Position numbers and translations under genes: made by a program. A model generated the notes under the pieces. It worked only from the letters and a program-made list of their open reading frames with translations. It made no database searches and was not told the DNA's origin. A DNA stretch of 64,000 nucleotides from assembly GCA_040756515.1 (NCBI GenBank), contig JBFLYW010000004.1:62001-126000 (forward strand). Direction: 5' to 3'. This stretch comes from DSXH01 sp020724325. Its GTDB lineage: Bacteria; Bacteroidota; Ignavibacteria; Ignavibacteriales; Melioribacteraceae. Below are positions 28,385 to 37,785 of this stretch, in pieces (position 1 is the stretch's first letter; every line of letters begins with the position of its first letter).

Positions 28385-28866
28385 TTATGTTCCCCCGGCG
28401 CCAGGGCTTTTATTCTCTAATTTTATTAACAGAAAAACAGATAACGAAATGAATAAAATGTTTCTTATAACCATCCATATTCCAAAACTGCTGTTAACAA
28501 CACTACCAACCCGCCAACAATCGGCGGGCAAGCTCACCCGCAGTCGTTCTTTAATCCCATCACCGCGCCATAGACACTAAAAAGAAAAAAGAACAGAAAC
28601 AGAACTGTAACAGCAATAAGCGTTTCTTTTACTCTTATTTTTAACAGAAGCATAACTCCGAGGGTTATCTCTAATACTGGCAATAGTGTTGCTGCTGAAA
28701 TCTGTAGTTCTTCACTTACATTAATTACGGCTTTTATTGTTTCAAGCATAGGCTGGGGTTCCATTATTTTACTAATACCGGAGAAAAGAAGAAGAGCAAT
28801 AAGGAAATAATAAGAAGCTGAAATGAGAAGATCTAATGACTTAAAACTTTTGACTAATTCTAACAC
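28385..28866 (-). pseudogene. MauE/DoxX-like redox membrane protein, frameshifted
   Basis: The first 110 codons (GTG start at 28866, GGGGAA upstream) give three hydrophobic helices and end in GLKNDCG followed by a stop. Family members continue CGC-F/W-G and then one more helix. That continuation is present in another frame: tgt tgg cgg gtt ggt (C-W-R-V-G), then SSFGIWMV..NILFISLSVFLL, ending at 28385. The two halves are separated by 17 bases (28520-28536) that include half of a GC-rich palindrome. The protein would resemble MauE (PF07291), which supports disulfide formation together with MauD. Confidence 0.7.
28510..28528. repeat. GC-rich palindrome inside the MauE-like gene
   Basis: CCCGCC-AACAATC-GGCGGG is a perfect 6-bp hairpin. 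It sits at the point where the reading frame of the MauE-like gene breaks and contrasts with the AT-rich surroundings. Confidence 0.7.
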
Positions 28867-29440
28867 AAAATTAGTTCCCCACTAAATTCTGTGAGCAATC
28901 TAAAAAAAAAAAAAATGAGTTTGTCAAGTTAATTTTTCAAATAATGGAAATTATTTTACTTGCTTATCGATTATTCTTAGTTCAAAATGGAACAAAAACG
29001 TACCTATTTATTTTGAAATAAGTAAATCAAAAGCGCACTTTGGTTTATTGTGAACAGTTTGCTCTAAAACAGCAATGTTTCAAGTGAAGAATAACTTTTG
29101 ACAATAATAATTTGACAGAACAATTAGACACAACATGGTACTAATAGGATTATCATTTATTCTTTTCCGTTCATGCTTTTTCTTTGTTCTCCCGTATTTT
29201 GGAATTACATTTAATTCATCATTTTTAATTCCAACTAGATAAATTGTTTCACATATTTTAATTTAATATAAGTCATATTCCAGCTTAAGCATAACGGTAT
29301 ATGATATGTTGGATAGAGAAGTTGCCCAGCTTGTAAATGAAAACAAGAAAGCAGGAACAAACATTATTCTATTACCTCCGGCAAACGTTGGTAAAGTTAT
29401 AAACGTCTAACTCTCTGCAATAATTTATACAAGGATATTT
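28867..29440. other. Intergenic region with decayed sequence
   Basis: About 570 bases without an intact gene. The last 140 bases hold the sorting-domain remnant listed separately. The rest is AT-rich, with no repeat or structure that I can support. Confidence 0.5.
29270..29410 (+). pseudogene. Orphan T9SS sorting-domain remnant
   Basis: A 46-codon open stretch reads SSLSITVYDMLDREVAQLV followed by NENKKAGTN and then a degenerate end (ANVGKVINV, stop). This matches the strand-turn-strand pattern of the T9SS type A sorting domain (compare LKIYNILGQEVVTLI at the end of the adhesin). A stop lies just upstream and there is no start, so this is the tail of a lost secreted protein. Confidence 0.75.
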
Positions 29441-30385
29441 ATGAAAGCAGTTATCTGCACAAAATACGGACCGCCGGAGGTTCTTCAGATTAAAGAAGTT
29501 GATAAACCTTTTCCCAGACCGAATGAAGTACTGATAAAAATATCAGCTACAACAGTTCACATCGGGGATACAAAGATACGCCGCTTAAAGCCGGGGATGG
29601 GAACGATTAAAGATTTCTTTTTCAAACCGTTGATGAGGATAATTCTTGGCTTTACCGGTCCAAGAAAAAAAATATTAGGGATGGAACTCTCCGGGGAAAT
29701 AGAGGCAATCGGCAAAGAAGTTACACGCTTTAAAATTGGCGATCCGGTTTTTGCATCTACCGAATTCAGATTTGGAACGTATGCGCAATACTGCTGTATC
29801 CGGGAAAATGGAATTCTTGCAGTCAAGCCGGCTAATATGACACACGAAGAAGCCGTCCCTGTTTCAAACGCCGGAATAACAGCATTAATCCATCTTAGAA
29901 AAGCAAATATCCGCGAAGGCGAGAAAGTATTAATCTATGGAGCTTCTGGAAGTGTTGGTACTTATGCAGTTCAAATTGCTAAATATTTTGGAGCAAAAAT
30001 TACTGCTGTATGCAGCACTTCGAATATGGAATTGGTGAAATCTCTCGGTGCGGATAAGATCATTGATTACACTAAAGAAGACTTTACACAGAACGGTGAG
30101 ACTTACGACGTTATCTATGATGCCGTTGGTAAGATAGAATCTTCGAAACGAAAAAAATCCCTCTCCAAATCCGGACGTTATCTAAACGTTCTTACTGTGT
30201 CTGGTAATATCAAATTAAAGGTAGAGGACCTCTACACGTTAAAAGTACTTTGCGAAGCGGGTAAGCTAAAAACAGTAATAGATAGACGCTATCCGCTGGA
30301 AGAAATTGTAGAAGCCCATAGGTATGTAGACAAAGGTCATAAGAAAGGAAATGTAGTTATAACTGTTGAGCATAAAGCTAAGTAA
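29441..30385 (+). CDS. NAD(P)H quinone oxidoreductase-like MDR protein
   Basis: A 314-residue medium-chain dehydrogenase/reductase. It begins MKAVICTKYGPPEVL, has the QOR-type segment VHIGDTKIRR, and a Rossmann motif GASGSVGTYAVQIAK (about residues 151-165) followed by SLGADKIIDYTKEDF. The Cys ligands of structural zinc in alcohol dehydrogenases are absent, so it belongs to the zinc-independent quinone-oxidoreductase branch, which reduces quinones or enals with NADPH. It stands alone. Confidence 0.85.
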   Translation: MKAVICTKYGPPEVLQIKEVDKPFPRPNEVLIKISATTVHIGDTKIRRLKPGMGTIKDFFFKPLMRIILGFTGPRKKILGMELSGEIEAIGKEVTRFKIGDPVFASTEFRFGTYAQYCCIRENGILAVKPANMTHEEAVPVSNAGITALIHLRKANIREGEKVLIYGASGSVGTYAVQIAKYFGAKITAVCSTSNMELVKSLGADKIIDYTKEDFTQNGETYDVIYDAVGKIESSKRKKSLSKSGRYLNVLTVSGNIKLKVEDLYTLKVLCEAGKLKTVIDRRYPLEEIVEAHRYVDKGHKKGNVVITVEHKAK

Positions 30386-30540
30386 CATTCTGTTATTATG
30401 AACAGACTGAAATGAAGCGGAAGAAACTTTTTAAAAATGCAGCTATTGAAATTCTTAGCCGCCGGGTGTTTTAGTATGATAAATGCCATTTCATTTTAAT
30501 CTTGATCGGCAAAGTCAGTTGTAAAATCAGAAAGTGTGTG

Positions 30541-31446
30541 TTAAGAGAGAAACAATTCAATTTCTTTTGCTACGATAATCGGGTGCTCGTAAGGAACAAA
30601 ATGTCCGCACTCATCAATCATTATTAATTTTGAATTTGGAATTTGCAGTGCTCCATTGCGAGCAATTTCTTCTGTTGTAATGTTCTTGTGAAGATTTTTA
30701 TTTGGGATCCACCGATCGTTCTTTCCAAAGAAGATAAGAGTTGGTTGACTAATGTCTTTAAGCCGGTCGTAAACGGGATAATCCAGCAGTCCATTGAGCG
30801 AGCGAGCAACAACTTTGCAGTAGTCGCTGAAATTTTTCCATCCTTTCATTTTAATTCTGTCATAGATCATCGGTTTAACATCATCGGTCATCTTAAAAAA
30901 GTTCGATCGGAAATTTGCAATGATATCATCATCGGCTGCAGAATAATAGAGTTGTTGTGTGTTGTATTTTTTGATCAGGAATTTTTCTTCTTCACTGAAT
31001 GCTTCAAATCCCGCCGGAGCTAATAAAACAAGTCTGCTTATAAGAGAAGTAAGTTGTAACGCAGAAGCAATTACAATTTGCCCGCCCATCGAATGTCCGG
31101 CAAGAGTTATGTTAGTAAGTTTTAGCTTATCAATAAATTTTGAAATTATGTTTGAATAAAAAATAGGAGTTCCATCGTGAACTCCCGCGGATGATTTTCC
31201 GTAACCGGGCAGATCAACAGCTATACATCTGAAACGATCCTGAAGATGTGGAATTAATTTGATCCATGCTGGAATGTAGCTCGATAATCCATGAATAAAT
31301 ATAATTGTAGATTTACCCCTGCCAACATCGTAGTAAGCAATAGATGTATTGCCATCAATATGCAGGATAGAGTAGTTGAAATTATATTTCAGCTCTGGGA
31401 ATTGCATAGTCTTTTCATTCGGGTGGTTGTGCCCCCGCAGCTCCAT
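30541..31446 (-). CDS. Alpha/beta hydrolase, cytosolic
   Basis: A 301-residue alpha/beta-fold hydrolase. The oxyanion motif FIHGLS, the strand DLPGYGKS, the nucleophile elbow GHSMGG (Ser), an Asp in FFGKNDRWIP and a His in ECGHFVPYEHP give a full triad. No signal peptide. The start is uncertain: the frame opens at 31446, but an ATG 13 codons in is also possible. It is the last gene of the minus-strand acyl-metabolism operon and a clear paralogue of its upstream neighbour. It probably acts as an esterase on a carboxylic ester. Confidence 0.82.
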   Translation of the reverse strand: MELRGHNHPNEKTMQFPELKYNFNYSILHIDGNTSIAYYDVGRGKSTIIFIHGLSSYIPAWIKLIPHLQDRFRCIAVDLPGYGKSSAGVHDGTPIFYSNIISKFIDKLKLTNITLAGHSMGGQIVIASALQLTSLISRLVLLAPAGFEAFSEEEKFLIKKYNTQQLYYSAADDDIIANFRSNFFKMTDDVKPMIYDRIKMKGWKNFSDYCKVVARSLNGLLDYPVYDRLKDISQPTLIFFGKNDRWIPNKNLHKNITTEEIARNGALQIPNSKLIMIDECGHFVPYEHPIIVAKEIELFLS

Positions 31447-31495
31447 GGAAGCTGAGTGAACCTGTCTCCATAAAGTTTTACAGGGGCACAGAAAA

Positions 31496-32440
31496 TTATT
31501 TAAGAAAATCTAAAACAGCTTTCGAGAATTCTTCCGGCTTTTCAATCTGAAGCATATGACCGCACTTATCAATTTCATATAATTTGCAGCCGGGTATTTG
31601 TTCTGCGCCCCACTTAAAAACATCCGATGTAAAACCAGGATTAAGATACGGATTAGGAATTAATCCGTCGTACCTTCCATAAATAATAAGAGTAGGCACG
31701 GAAATATTTTGTAACTTATCGAACGTAGGTTCATCAAGCATAGCATTTACGCTCCGGACAACTGCATATGTAAATTCATCAAAATCTTTTGCCTTAGACA
31801 ATCTAACCCGTTCTTCAACCATCCATTCCCATTTGCTGCTGTCCCATGAATAGAAATTGTTTGATAGATTTCTTCTTACGCCGTCTTCATAAGTTTTTTT
31901 AATTCCGGTTTTCGTAATAACACTTCTAAGCCAGTCGCCCTCGCCTTTTTCGAACTCTTCAATTCCGGATGGAGAAGCAAGGACAAGATTATCAAGCCGA
32001 TCGGGATATTTAAGAGAGAACATAATTGCAATTTGTCCGCCCATCGAATGACCAGCGATCGTAAATTTTTTCAAATTCAATTTATCTGCAAGACGTTTAA
32101 TCTGTTCAGCATAGAATGAAATTGAATATGGATAAGCATCCTTTTGAGATTTGCCGTAACCGGGTAGATCAGCGGCAATTACTCTATACTCTTTTGATAA
32201 TTCGGGAATTACATATCGCCAGAATCCTGCATTGCTGGCAAGTCCGTGAACAAGTATTAAAGTTTTACTTCCTGTTCCAACATCGATGTAAGAAATGCTG
32301 GGATTATTCAAAACGGACTTTGTAGGAAATCCGTAATCAATATCCAGAAATTCAAGAGCCGGTTTATCTGAATAGAGAAATCCCGAACATCCGTATAGTC
32401 CCCAAAATGCAGCAATAATAAATAATAATAATCTTCTCAT
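31496..32440 (-). CDS. Alpha/beta hydrolase lipoprotein
   Basis: A 314-residue hydrolase with a lipoprotein signal (lipobox LYGC at about residue 18), so it is likely anchored in the periplasm or at the outer membrane. Motifs parallel those of the next gene: LVHGLASNAGFW, DLPGYGKS, GHSMGG, YGRYDGLIP and KCGHMLQIEKPE. AGGAG precedes the ATG. With the cytosolic paralogue downstream it suggests ester cleavage both outside and inside the cytoplasm. Confidence 0.85.
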   Translation of the reverse strand: MRRLLLFIIAAFWGLYGCSGFLYSDKPALEFLDIDYGFPTKSVLNNPSISYIDVGTGSKTLILVHGLASNAGFWRYVIPELSKEYRVIAADLPGYGKSQKDAYPYSISFYAEQIKRLADKLNLKKFTIAGHSMGGQIAIMFSLKYPDRLDNLVLASPSGIEEFEKGEGDWLRSVITKTGIKKTYEDGVRRNLSNNFYSWDSSKWEWMVEERVRLSKAKDFDEFTYAVVRSVNAMLDEPTFDKLQNISVPTLIIYGRYDGLIPNPYLNPGFTSDVFKWGAEQIPGCKLYEIDKCGHMLQIEKPEEFSKAVLDFLK

Positions 32441-32449
32441 AACATTCTC

Positions 32450-34009
32450 CTAAAACATTAACCAGCTAAGTGAAGTAAATACAACCCAAGGATCTTTAGG
32501 CGGCAGCTTATTATATGTTACGCTTGGTGCGTTATAAAAATTGCCCAACATGCAATAACCCGCGCTCAGTCCGACGGTTAGAAATACTTTTATGTTGTAT
32601 TTTATCTCTGCATTAATTTCAGAACCAATAAATGAAGAACCACCTTTTGGTTTAACATTGGATATGGCAGCAGCAAAACCTAACTTTCCACTAAATTTAT
32701 TCGGGATGAAATCTTTCATAACGCTTAAGAATCCAGCTGTAACACCAAGACCCATATTAGAAATATCATGAACAACAGAATAATATCTGTTAACAACCTG
32801 AGGATCTGGAAATAGGAGCAGAGCTTTATGCGAGCTGTAAATACCAGTAGGAGCGCCCCAAACATTTCCGGTTATAACGCTTCCAACGGATTTATCGGCT
32901 GCATCGTTTCCATCACCGCTTGAGAACTGTGCTTCGAGTGTAATTTTATCGTTTGCTGTCATACCATACTTATAAGAGATCATTGCATTAGCGCTGATGC
33001 CAAAGACGTCTGCAAAGGAATTAACTCTGTCTTTTGCAGAAACAGTATCAATATTGCCAAAGTTAGCCATTACATAAGCATTTGCCCACCAGCGTCCTGC
33101 CATAAAATCTCGGTTATAAGAGGCATGAGTACCGAGCCAGAAAATATTTGCTTCGTAACGCTGCGTTGGGAAGTTCAATCTTACAGCCCCATTATATTCT
33201 GCAAGTCCGCTATTCAGCCCCTGTCCAAGTACAGAAATTCCGCCGGCATTTTTTCCTCTATCCCACAAATACCATGCATTAACTCCCCATTCAATTAAAG
33301 GTGTAATTCGGGATTCGAGATCAAGCATCCATAGAGCAACATCGTCATTTTCCTGAATAATATTTTCGAAGAGTTGATAGTATCCGGCGCGCATTAGTGT
33401 TGTCTTGTTCAAATTTGCAAAGAGACTTATACCTACGCCTTGTGTTCCCCAGTAGCTCAACTTATAAGCACTTGTCTGCGAAGTGCTTACTGCCGTAACG
33501 TTTGGGTCGCGCACATTATCAAAGATTCTTTGAAGCCCAATAACAACATTCCACTCTGCATCTTTTGGTTTTATTTCTACATTTGCCAGCAGTGTTTGAA
33601 GGTTTACTTGTCCTGCATTTATACCGCCGCCGGTATTACCGCCAACACCGTATGCAGCATCGCCCCAGGTCATATCTATTTTAAACAAACTTCTGAAAGT
33701 TGCAACTCCGTCTAATATTGACGGCGTGTAAATGAACATAGGAACGAATCTTTGTTCGAAATATGAAGCCGTTTTGGAATGAGTGTTTGTTGTGTTTGGT
33801 CCGAATAATCTGCCTATAATTTGTCCGCGGAGAAGCTCGTTTGTAGGCGCTATGTTCGATGCAGTGCCGCGCGAAAACCAGTAACCAATAAATCTAATTT
33901 CCGGCAGCTTTGGTTCAGAAATCCTTGTTAATTCTGTAGTTGTAGAATCCTGGGCAAAACAGAACATAGGCAGAACCAAAATAAAAATAAGAATAAAAAT
34001 TTTTTTCAT
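32450..34009 (-). CDS. Porin-like outer-membrane protein
   Basis: About 519 residues from ATG 34009, which has GGAG at a good distance; a TTG four codons earlier is less likely. Signal peptide ends in MFCFAQ. The mature chain has many amphipathic strands with aromatic girdles (for example FIGYWFSRG, VEIKPKDAEWNVVIGLQ, VFTSLSWLMF at the end) and a terminal Phe, as in alginate-export or FadL-size barrels. I infer a substrate-specific porin for the molecule handled by this operon. Confidence 0.7.
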   Translation of the reverse strand: MKKIFILIFILVLPMFCFAQDSTTTELTRISEPKLPEIRFIGYWFSRGTASNIAPTNELLRGQIIGRLFGPNTTNTHSKTASYFEQRFVPMFIYTPSILDGVATFRSLFKIDMTWGDAAYGVGGNTGGGINAGQVNLQTLLANVEIKPKDAEWNVVIGLQRIFDNVRDPNVTAVSTSQTSAYKLSYWGTQGVGISLFANLNKTTLMRAGYYQLFENIIQENDDVALWMLDLESRITPLIEWGVNAWYLWDRGKNAGGISVLGQGLNSGLAEYNGAVRLNFPTQRYEANIFWLGTHASYNRDFMAGRWWANAYVMANFGNIDTVSAKDRVNSFADVFGISANAMISYKYGMTANDKITLEAQFSSGDGNDAADKSVGSVITGNVWGAPTGIYSSHKALLLFPDPQVVNRYYSVVHDISNMGLGVTAGFLSVMKDFIPNKFSGKLGFAAAISNVKPKGGSSFIGSEINAEIKYNIKVFLTVGLSAGYCMLGNFYNAPSVTYNKLPPKDPWVVFTSLSWLMF

Positions 34010-34030
34010 CTTATGCTCCAATTAATAAAT

Positions 34031-34060
34031 AAAGCCGGAGCTTATTCAGTTCCGGCTTTT
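34031..34060 (-). terminator. Hairpin between lipoprotein and porin genes (terminator or attenuator)
   Basis: Stem AAAGCCGGA / TCCGGCTTT with an 11-base loop, followed on the minus strand by ATTTATT. It lies between two genes of the same strand, so it may reduce rather than end transcription into the porin and hydrolase genes, or mark a unit boundary. Confidence 0.7.
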
Positions 34061-34065
34061 TCAAA

Positions 34066-34599
34066 TTATTGCTTCACATATTTTTGAACATAGATATTAT
34101 ATTTTGTTCCGGCAATAGTTGTGCTTCCGAAACCTCCGGCAGATGTTGGTGCTGATACGCCGGTAAGAGGCGGGGTTGTCTGGATTACTTCATAAGTCAT
34201 TTTGTTTCCACTGATAGCGTAAATTCCGGTTGCTGTTACAGCAGAAGGTGAACTCTGGTTTGCTACTATATTATAAATCTTTGCGCCCTGTGTTCCATAT
34301 GTTGCACTTGCATCGGTATTTGTTGTCTCTGTATTTGTATAAGTTCCTGATAATGTAGTTGTTACATTGTTTTTATCAGTCTGCACAACAGTATAGGACT
34401 TATTTGCATTGAATGTAGCAACAATCTTAGTAACATTGAACGGAGCCACTGTAAGACCGGGGGCAACATTAGCGCCTTCAGAGACCCACGTTCCAACAAT
34501 AGGATCTACCTGAACAGGTGCGGTTGTTTCTTCTTCGTCTTTACAACCGGAAACAAAAACGAATGTTAACATCAGCAGAAGAGATAATAGCTTTTTCAT
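34066..34599 (-). CDS. Lipocalin-like lipoprotein
   Basis: A 177-residue lipoprotein (lipobox VSGC at about residue 19, then KDEEE). The mature protein begins DPIVGTWVSEGA, the lipocalin-like 'GTW' start, and continues as short Thr/Ser-rich beta strands. AAGGAGG lies inside the end of the ligase gene and the start overlaps its stop (ATGA). Its role is unknown. Lipocalin-like proteins bind small hydrophobic ligands, which would suit an acyl-related operon. Confidence 0.7.
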   Translation of the reverse strand: MKKLLSLLLMLTFVFVSGCKDEEETTAPVQVDPIVGTWVSEGANVAPGLTVAPFNVTKIVATFNANKSYTVVQTDKNNVTTTLSGTYTNTETTNTDASATYGTQGAKIYNIVANQSSPSAVTATGIYAISGNKMTYEVIQTTPPLTGVSAPTSAGGFGSTTIAGTKYNIYVQKYVKQ

Positions 34600-36143
34600 A
34601 TTTCCTCCTTATGGATATGATTAAGTGTTTGTTGTTTGTGTATTTCAAGAAGTTTCAGCTTGTTAATTTTTGCTGCATCGGTTTTTGGAATTTCGCTTAC
34701 GAACTGAACATACTTCGGTATTTTATATTTGGCTAAATTTCCTTTGCAATAATTGACAATGTCTTCTTCTTTTGCAGAAACATTTTCTTTAAGAACTATA
34801 TAAGCTTTTCCTACTTCGCCCCATTTTTCGTCCGGCACCCCAATAACAGCAACTTCTTTTACTACGTTATTTGTATAAAGAAATTTTTCAATTTCAGCCG
34901 GATAGACATTCTCACCGCCGCTTATGAACATGTTTTTTTTGCGATCGATTACAAAGAAAAATCCTTCTTCATCTTTACGTACCAAATCGCCAGTGTGGAA
35001 GAACTCATCTGTAATCGATTCTTTTGTTTCTTTTTCTTTACGCCAGTAACCGGGTGTTACAACCGGAGAGCGGAGCCAAAGCTCGCCTATTTCATTTACT
35101 CCGGCTTCATTTCCATTATCATCAACAATTTTTGTTTCGAAATAGAAATTTGGGAACCCTATTGATCCCTTCTTACTAATTGCATGATCCTGATGCAGCG
35201 AAAAGCAGTTCGGTCCTACTTCTGTTAATCCGTATCCTTGACGGATTGGAATTCCTTTTTTGTGCCAGATGTTTATAAGGGGAATTGGCATAGCAGCGCC
35301 GCCCACAATAGCGTACCTTACGCTTGAAAGATTTGCTTCTTTGAAATAGGGAAGGTCGCTCATCATCTGAAGCATTGTAGGAACACCAAAAAGAATGGTT
35401 GTCTTTTCTTTTTCAATTAATTGTAATATAGTATTAGCATCGAAATTTTGAAGTATAGTATGCGAAGCACCATGGAACAAAAAGGGTGTAAATAAAACGT
35501 TCCATCCGCCGGTATGGAAAAACGGCGCAAAGCTTTGTGTGTGATCGTTCGAATTAATATCGAGGCGCAAACAGGTATTAACAGCATTCCAGAAGAGCAT
35601 CCGGTGGTTAATCATTACACCTTTAGATAATCCGGTTGTGCCGGCAGTATAAAGAATCATTACAACATCGTTTTCGGTAAATAATCTTGCTGGAGCGAAA
35701 TCTATTTCGCCAATATCGCCGGTTAAAAATTTTGTAATCTCTTCTATACTTTTTTGAAAGGGAATATTTTTTAATGTCTGAAGTTTTTGCAAATTGTCTT
35801 TGTATTCTTCTTCATAGAAAAAGATTCTTGGTTCTGCATCACAAATTAGAATATCTAACTCTCGCGGGGTTAATCTGAAGTTAAGCGGTACTAATATTGC
35901 TCCGGTTTTAACACATGCAAGGAAGAGTTGAACATATTCAGCTCTGTTTTTTGAATAGACGGCAATTCGATCGCCTATTTTAATGCCGAGTTCTTTTGTG
36001 AGATAATTTGCAAGAGCGTTGGTTCGTTTGTTGAATTGACCGAACGACCACTCGAAGTTTCGGTTGTGTTCGCGAAGGAAAAATTTATCCGGCGTGTAAT
36101 ACGCCCACCTTGCCAGCCAATCCGTTTGAAAATTATGTATCAT
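34596..36143 (-). CDS. AMP-forming acyl-CoA ligase (FadD/menE-type)
   Basis: A 515-residue ANL-superfamily adenylating enzyme. The P-loop-like A3 motif is LYTAGTTGLSKGV, A5 is QGYGLTEVGPN, A7 is FHTGDLV, A8 is IDRKKNMFISGGENVYPAEIE, and the C-terminal catalytic Lys lies in IPKTDAAKINK (usual TATGK). It would activate a carboxylic acid with ATP and CoA. It is followed by the lipoprotein gene with a 4-base overlap. The chain length of the substrate cannot be judged. Confidence 0.9.
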   Translation of the reverse strand: MIHNFQTDWLARWAYYTPDKFFLREHNRNFEWSFGQFNKRTNALANYLTKELGIKIGDRIAVYSKNRAEYVQLFLACVKTGAILVPLNFRLTPRELDILICDAEPRIFFYEEEYKDNLQKLQTLKNIPFQKSIEEITKFLTGDIGEIDFAPARLFTENDVVMILYTAGTTGLSKGVMINHRMLFWNAVNTCLRLDINSNDHTQSFAPFFHTGGWNVLFTPFLFHGASHTILQNFDANTILQLIEKEKTTILFGVPTMLQMMSDLPYFKEANLSSVRYAIVGGAAMPIPLINIWHKKGIPIRQGYGLTEVGPNCFSLHQDHAISKKGSIGFPNFYFETKIVDDNGNEAGVNEIGELWLRSPVVTPGYWRKEKETKESITDEFFHTGDLVRKDEEGFFFVIDRKKNMFISGGENVYPAEIEKFLYTNNVVKEVAVIGVPDEKWGEVGKAYIVLKENVSAKEEDIVNYCKGNLAKYKIPKYVQFVSEIPKTDAAKINKLKLLEIHKQQTLNHIHKEEI

Positions 36144-36244
36144 AACAAATTCAACTCCGTATTTTTTTTGTGCTTTTGTGATTTAGCGGCATTCTCCTTA
36201 TTTGCCGCGAAGACACGAAGTCACAAAGGTTCACTACCAAAAAT

Positions 36245-37774
36245 TTACTTATCAATTTTCTGTGAACTATTTTTATAAAATGTGAAGAACATAAAGCCAA
36301 CCATTAATGAAGTCAGAATCGCCATTGCAGCCGCAACGCCGGGATTTTCGCCGGTTGCTTTTGTAAACGGTATTCCAATCTTTCCGTAATAAAAAATGAA
36401 ATGAACCGTAATAGCTGAAACAGATGCGGCGATAACAGAAATTTTAGGCACATTCTTAAAGAACATTCCAAACAGAATTGGAACGAATGCCGCTGAGAAG
36501 TAAGCATAAACTCCGTTCTGGGCAAAAATTGCAACACTCAACTTTGGATTAATTAGCTGATCGTAGGAAAGGAGAATTGCTATAATAGCAAAGCCCGCAA
36601 TCACTATTTTATTAGTAAGTATAAACGATTTTTCGTTCTTAGCAGGATCGGAAGGATAAAATTTTCCGAAGATCGGCTTGATAATATCTGTTGTTACCGT
36701 GGTTGAAATCGATTGGATTAATCCTTCGAGGGTTGAAATACCGGCAGAGATTAAGCCCAATAATACAATAATTCCTATGAACACTGGAAATTCGCGTACA
36801 ACATAAGCCGGAATAATTCCATCCATTTTCAATGAGGCATTATTTATTATTAAATCCGGAAAAGCTATACGTGCATAAAATCCTACAAATACAACAGAGA
36901 AGAAAATCATTTGTGTTATAGTTCCCCAAATAAGATACTTATTAATATCTTTGTCTGTCTTAAGAAGAAGCGATTTTGTGATTATATGCGGCTGACAAAC
37001 AATAGCCGCGCCGATAACTATTTGAGTGAATATTATTTCGAAAAAATCTCTGAACAGAAAACTCGATTCGTTTGTAGATTGAACAAGTTTCGGATCGATC
37101 TTTTGTAATTTATCGATAAAACCATGAACACCGTTGCTGAAATGTTCATACCCAGAGCCAAGCAAAATAAATGCTACAACAAGCATAATAATTGCCTGAA
37201 CCGTATTTGTATAAACCATAGAGTTGGCGCCGCCGAACATCATATATCCAAAAACAAAAACAACCGTTCCTATTAACACATATAATTCCGGCACGTTAAG
37301 AGATTTTGATAAAACTTTTGTAACTCCAACAAGTATCAGAACAATAAATGTAATAAGTAGTATAGATAGAAAAGCGAAGAAGAGAGAATAGCTCTTACTA
37401 TTATATTTTGTTCCCATCCACTGAGCCATAGTTAATGCTTTAACGCTAGCGCCGTGTTTCTGGAATCCTTTTGTAAGAATTATTAAGGAAATAATTGCTG
37501 CAAGTGGATATGCAATACCAAAAGAGAGGGAAGCGCTCCAGCCGTAAAATGCAATGAATCCGGGGTTGATTATAAATGTTGCGGCACTCGTCATCGATGC
37601 AGCCATCGCAAATCCCACAGCAAGCGGCGAAAATTGAACGTTACCAACCGCATAATCATTTATACTTTTTATTTTCAAAGCCCCTCTTATTACAAAGAAC
37701 ATTGTAATTGCAACATAGATCAGGATTAAGATCCACGAAGAAGTAATCATTCCGGATGAAGCAACATCGGTCAA
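36245..37774 (-). CDS. Sodium:solute symporter (SSS family)
   Basis: A 509-residue permease with about 13 transmembrane helices. It has the SSS features AAMTSAATFIINPGFIAFYGWSAS (helix 2, sodium-site region) and AGISTLEGLIQSISTTVTTDI (helix 8, Ser/Thr sodium site). A TTG start at 37774 is preferred because AGAGG lies just ahead; the ATG eight codons later has none. Family members import proline, pantothenate, acetate or other carboxylates. Next to an acyl-CoA ligase, a monocarboxylate is the likely cargo. Confidence 0.87.
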   Translation of the reverse strand: MTDVASSGMITSSWILILIYVAITMFFVIRGALKIKSINDYAVGNVQFSPLAVGFAMAASMTSAATFIINPGFIAFYGWSASLSFGIAYPLAAIISLIILTKGFQKHGASVKALTMAQWMGTKYNSKSYSLFFAFLSILLITFIVLILVGVTKVLSKSLNVPELYVLIGTVVFVFGYMMFGGANSMVYTNTVQAIIMLVVAFILLGSGYEHFSNGVHGFIDKLQKIDPKLVQSTNESSFLFRDFFEIIFTQIVIGAAIVCQPHIITKSLLLKTDKDINKYLIWGTITQMIFFSVVFVGFYARIAFPDLIINNASLKMDGIIPAYVVREFPVFIGIIVLLGLISAGISTLEGLIQSISTTVTTDIIKPIFGKFYPSDPAKNEKSFILTNKIVIAGFAIIAILLSYDQLINPKLSVAIFAQNGVYAYFSAAFVPILFGMFFKNVPKISVIAASVSAITVHFIFYYGKIGIPFTKATGENPGVAAAMAILTSLMVGFMFFTFYKNSSQKIDK

Positions 37775-37785
37775 TTTACACCTCT

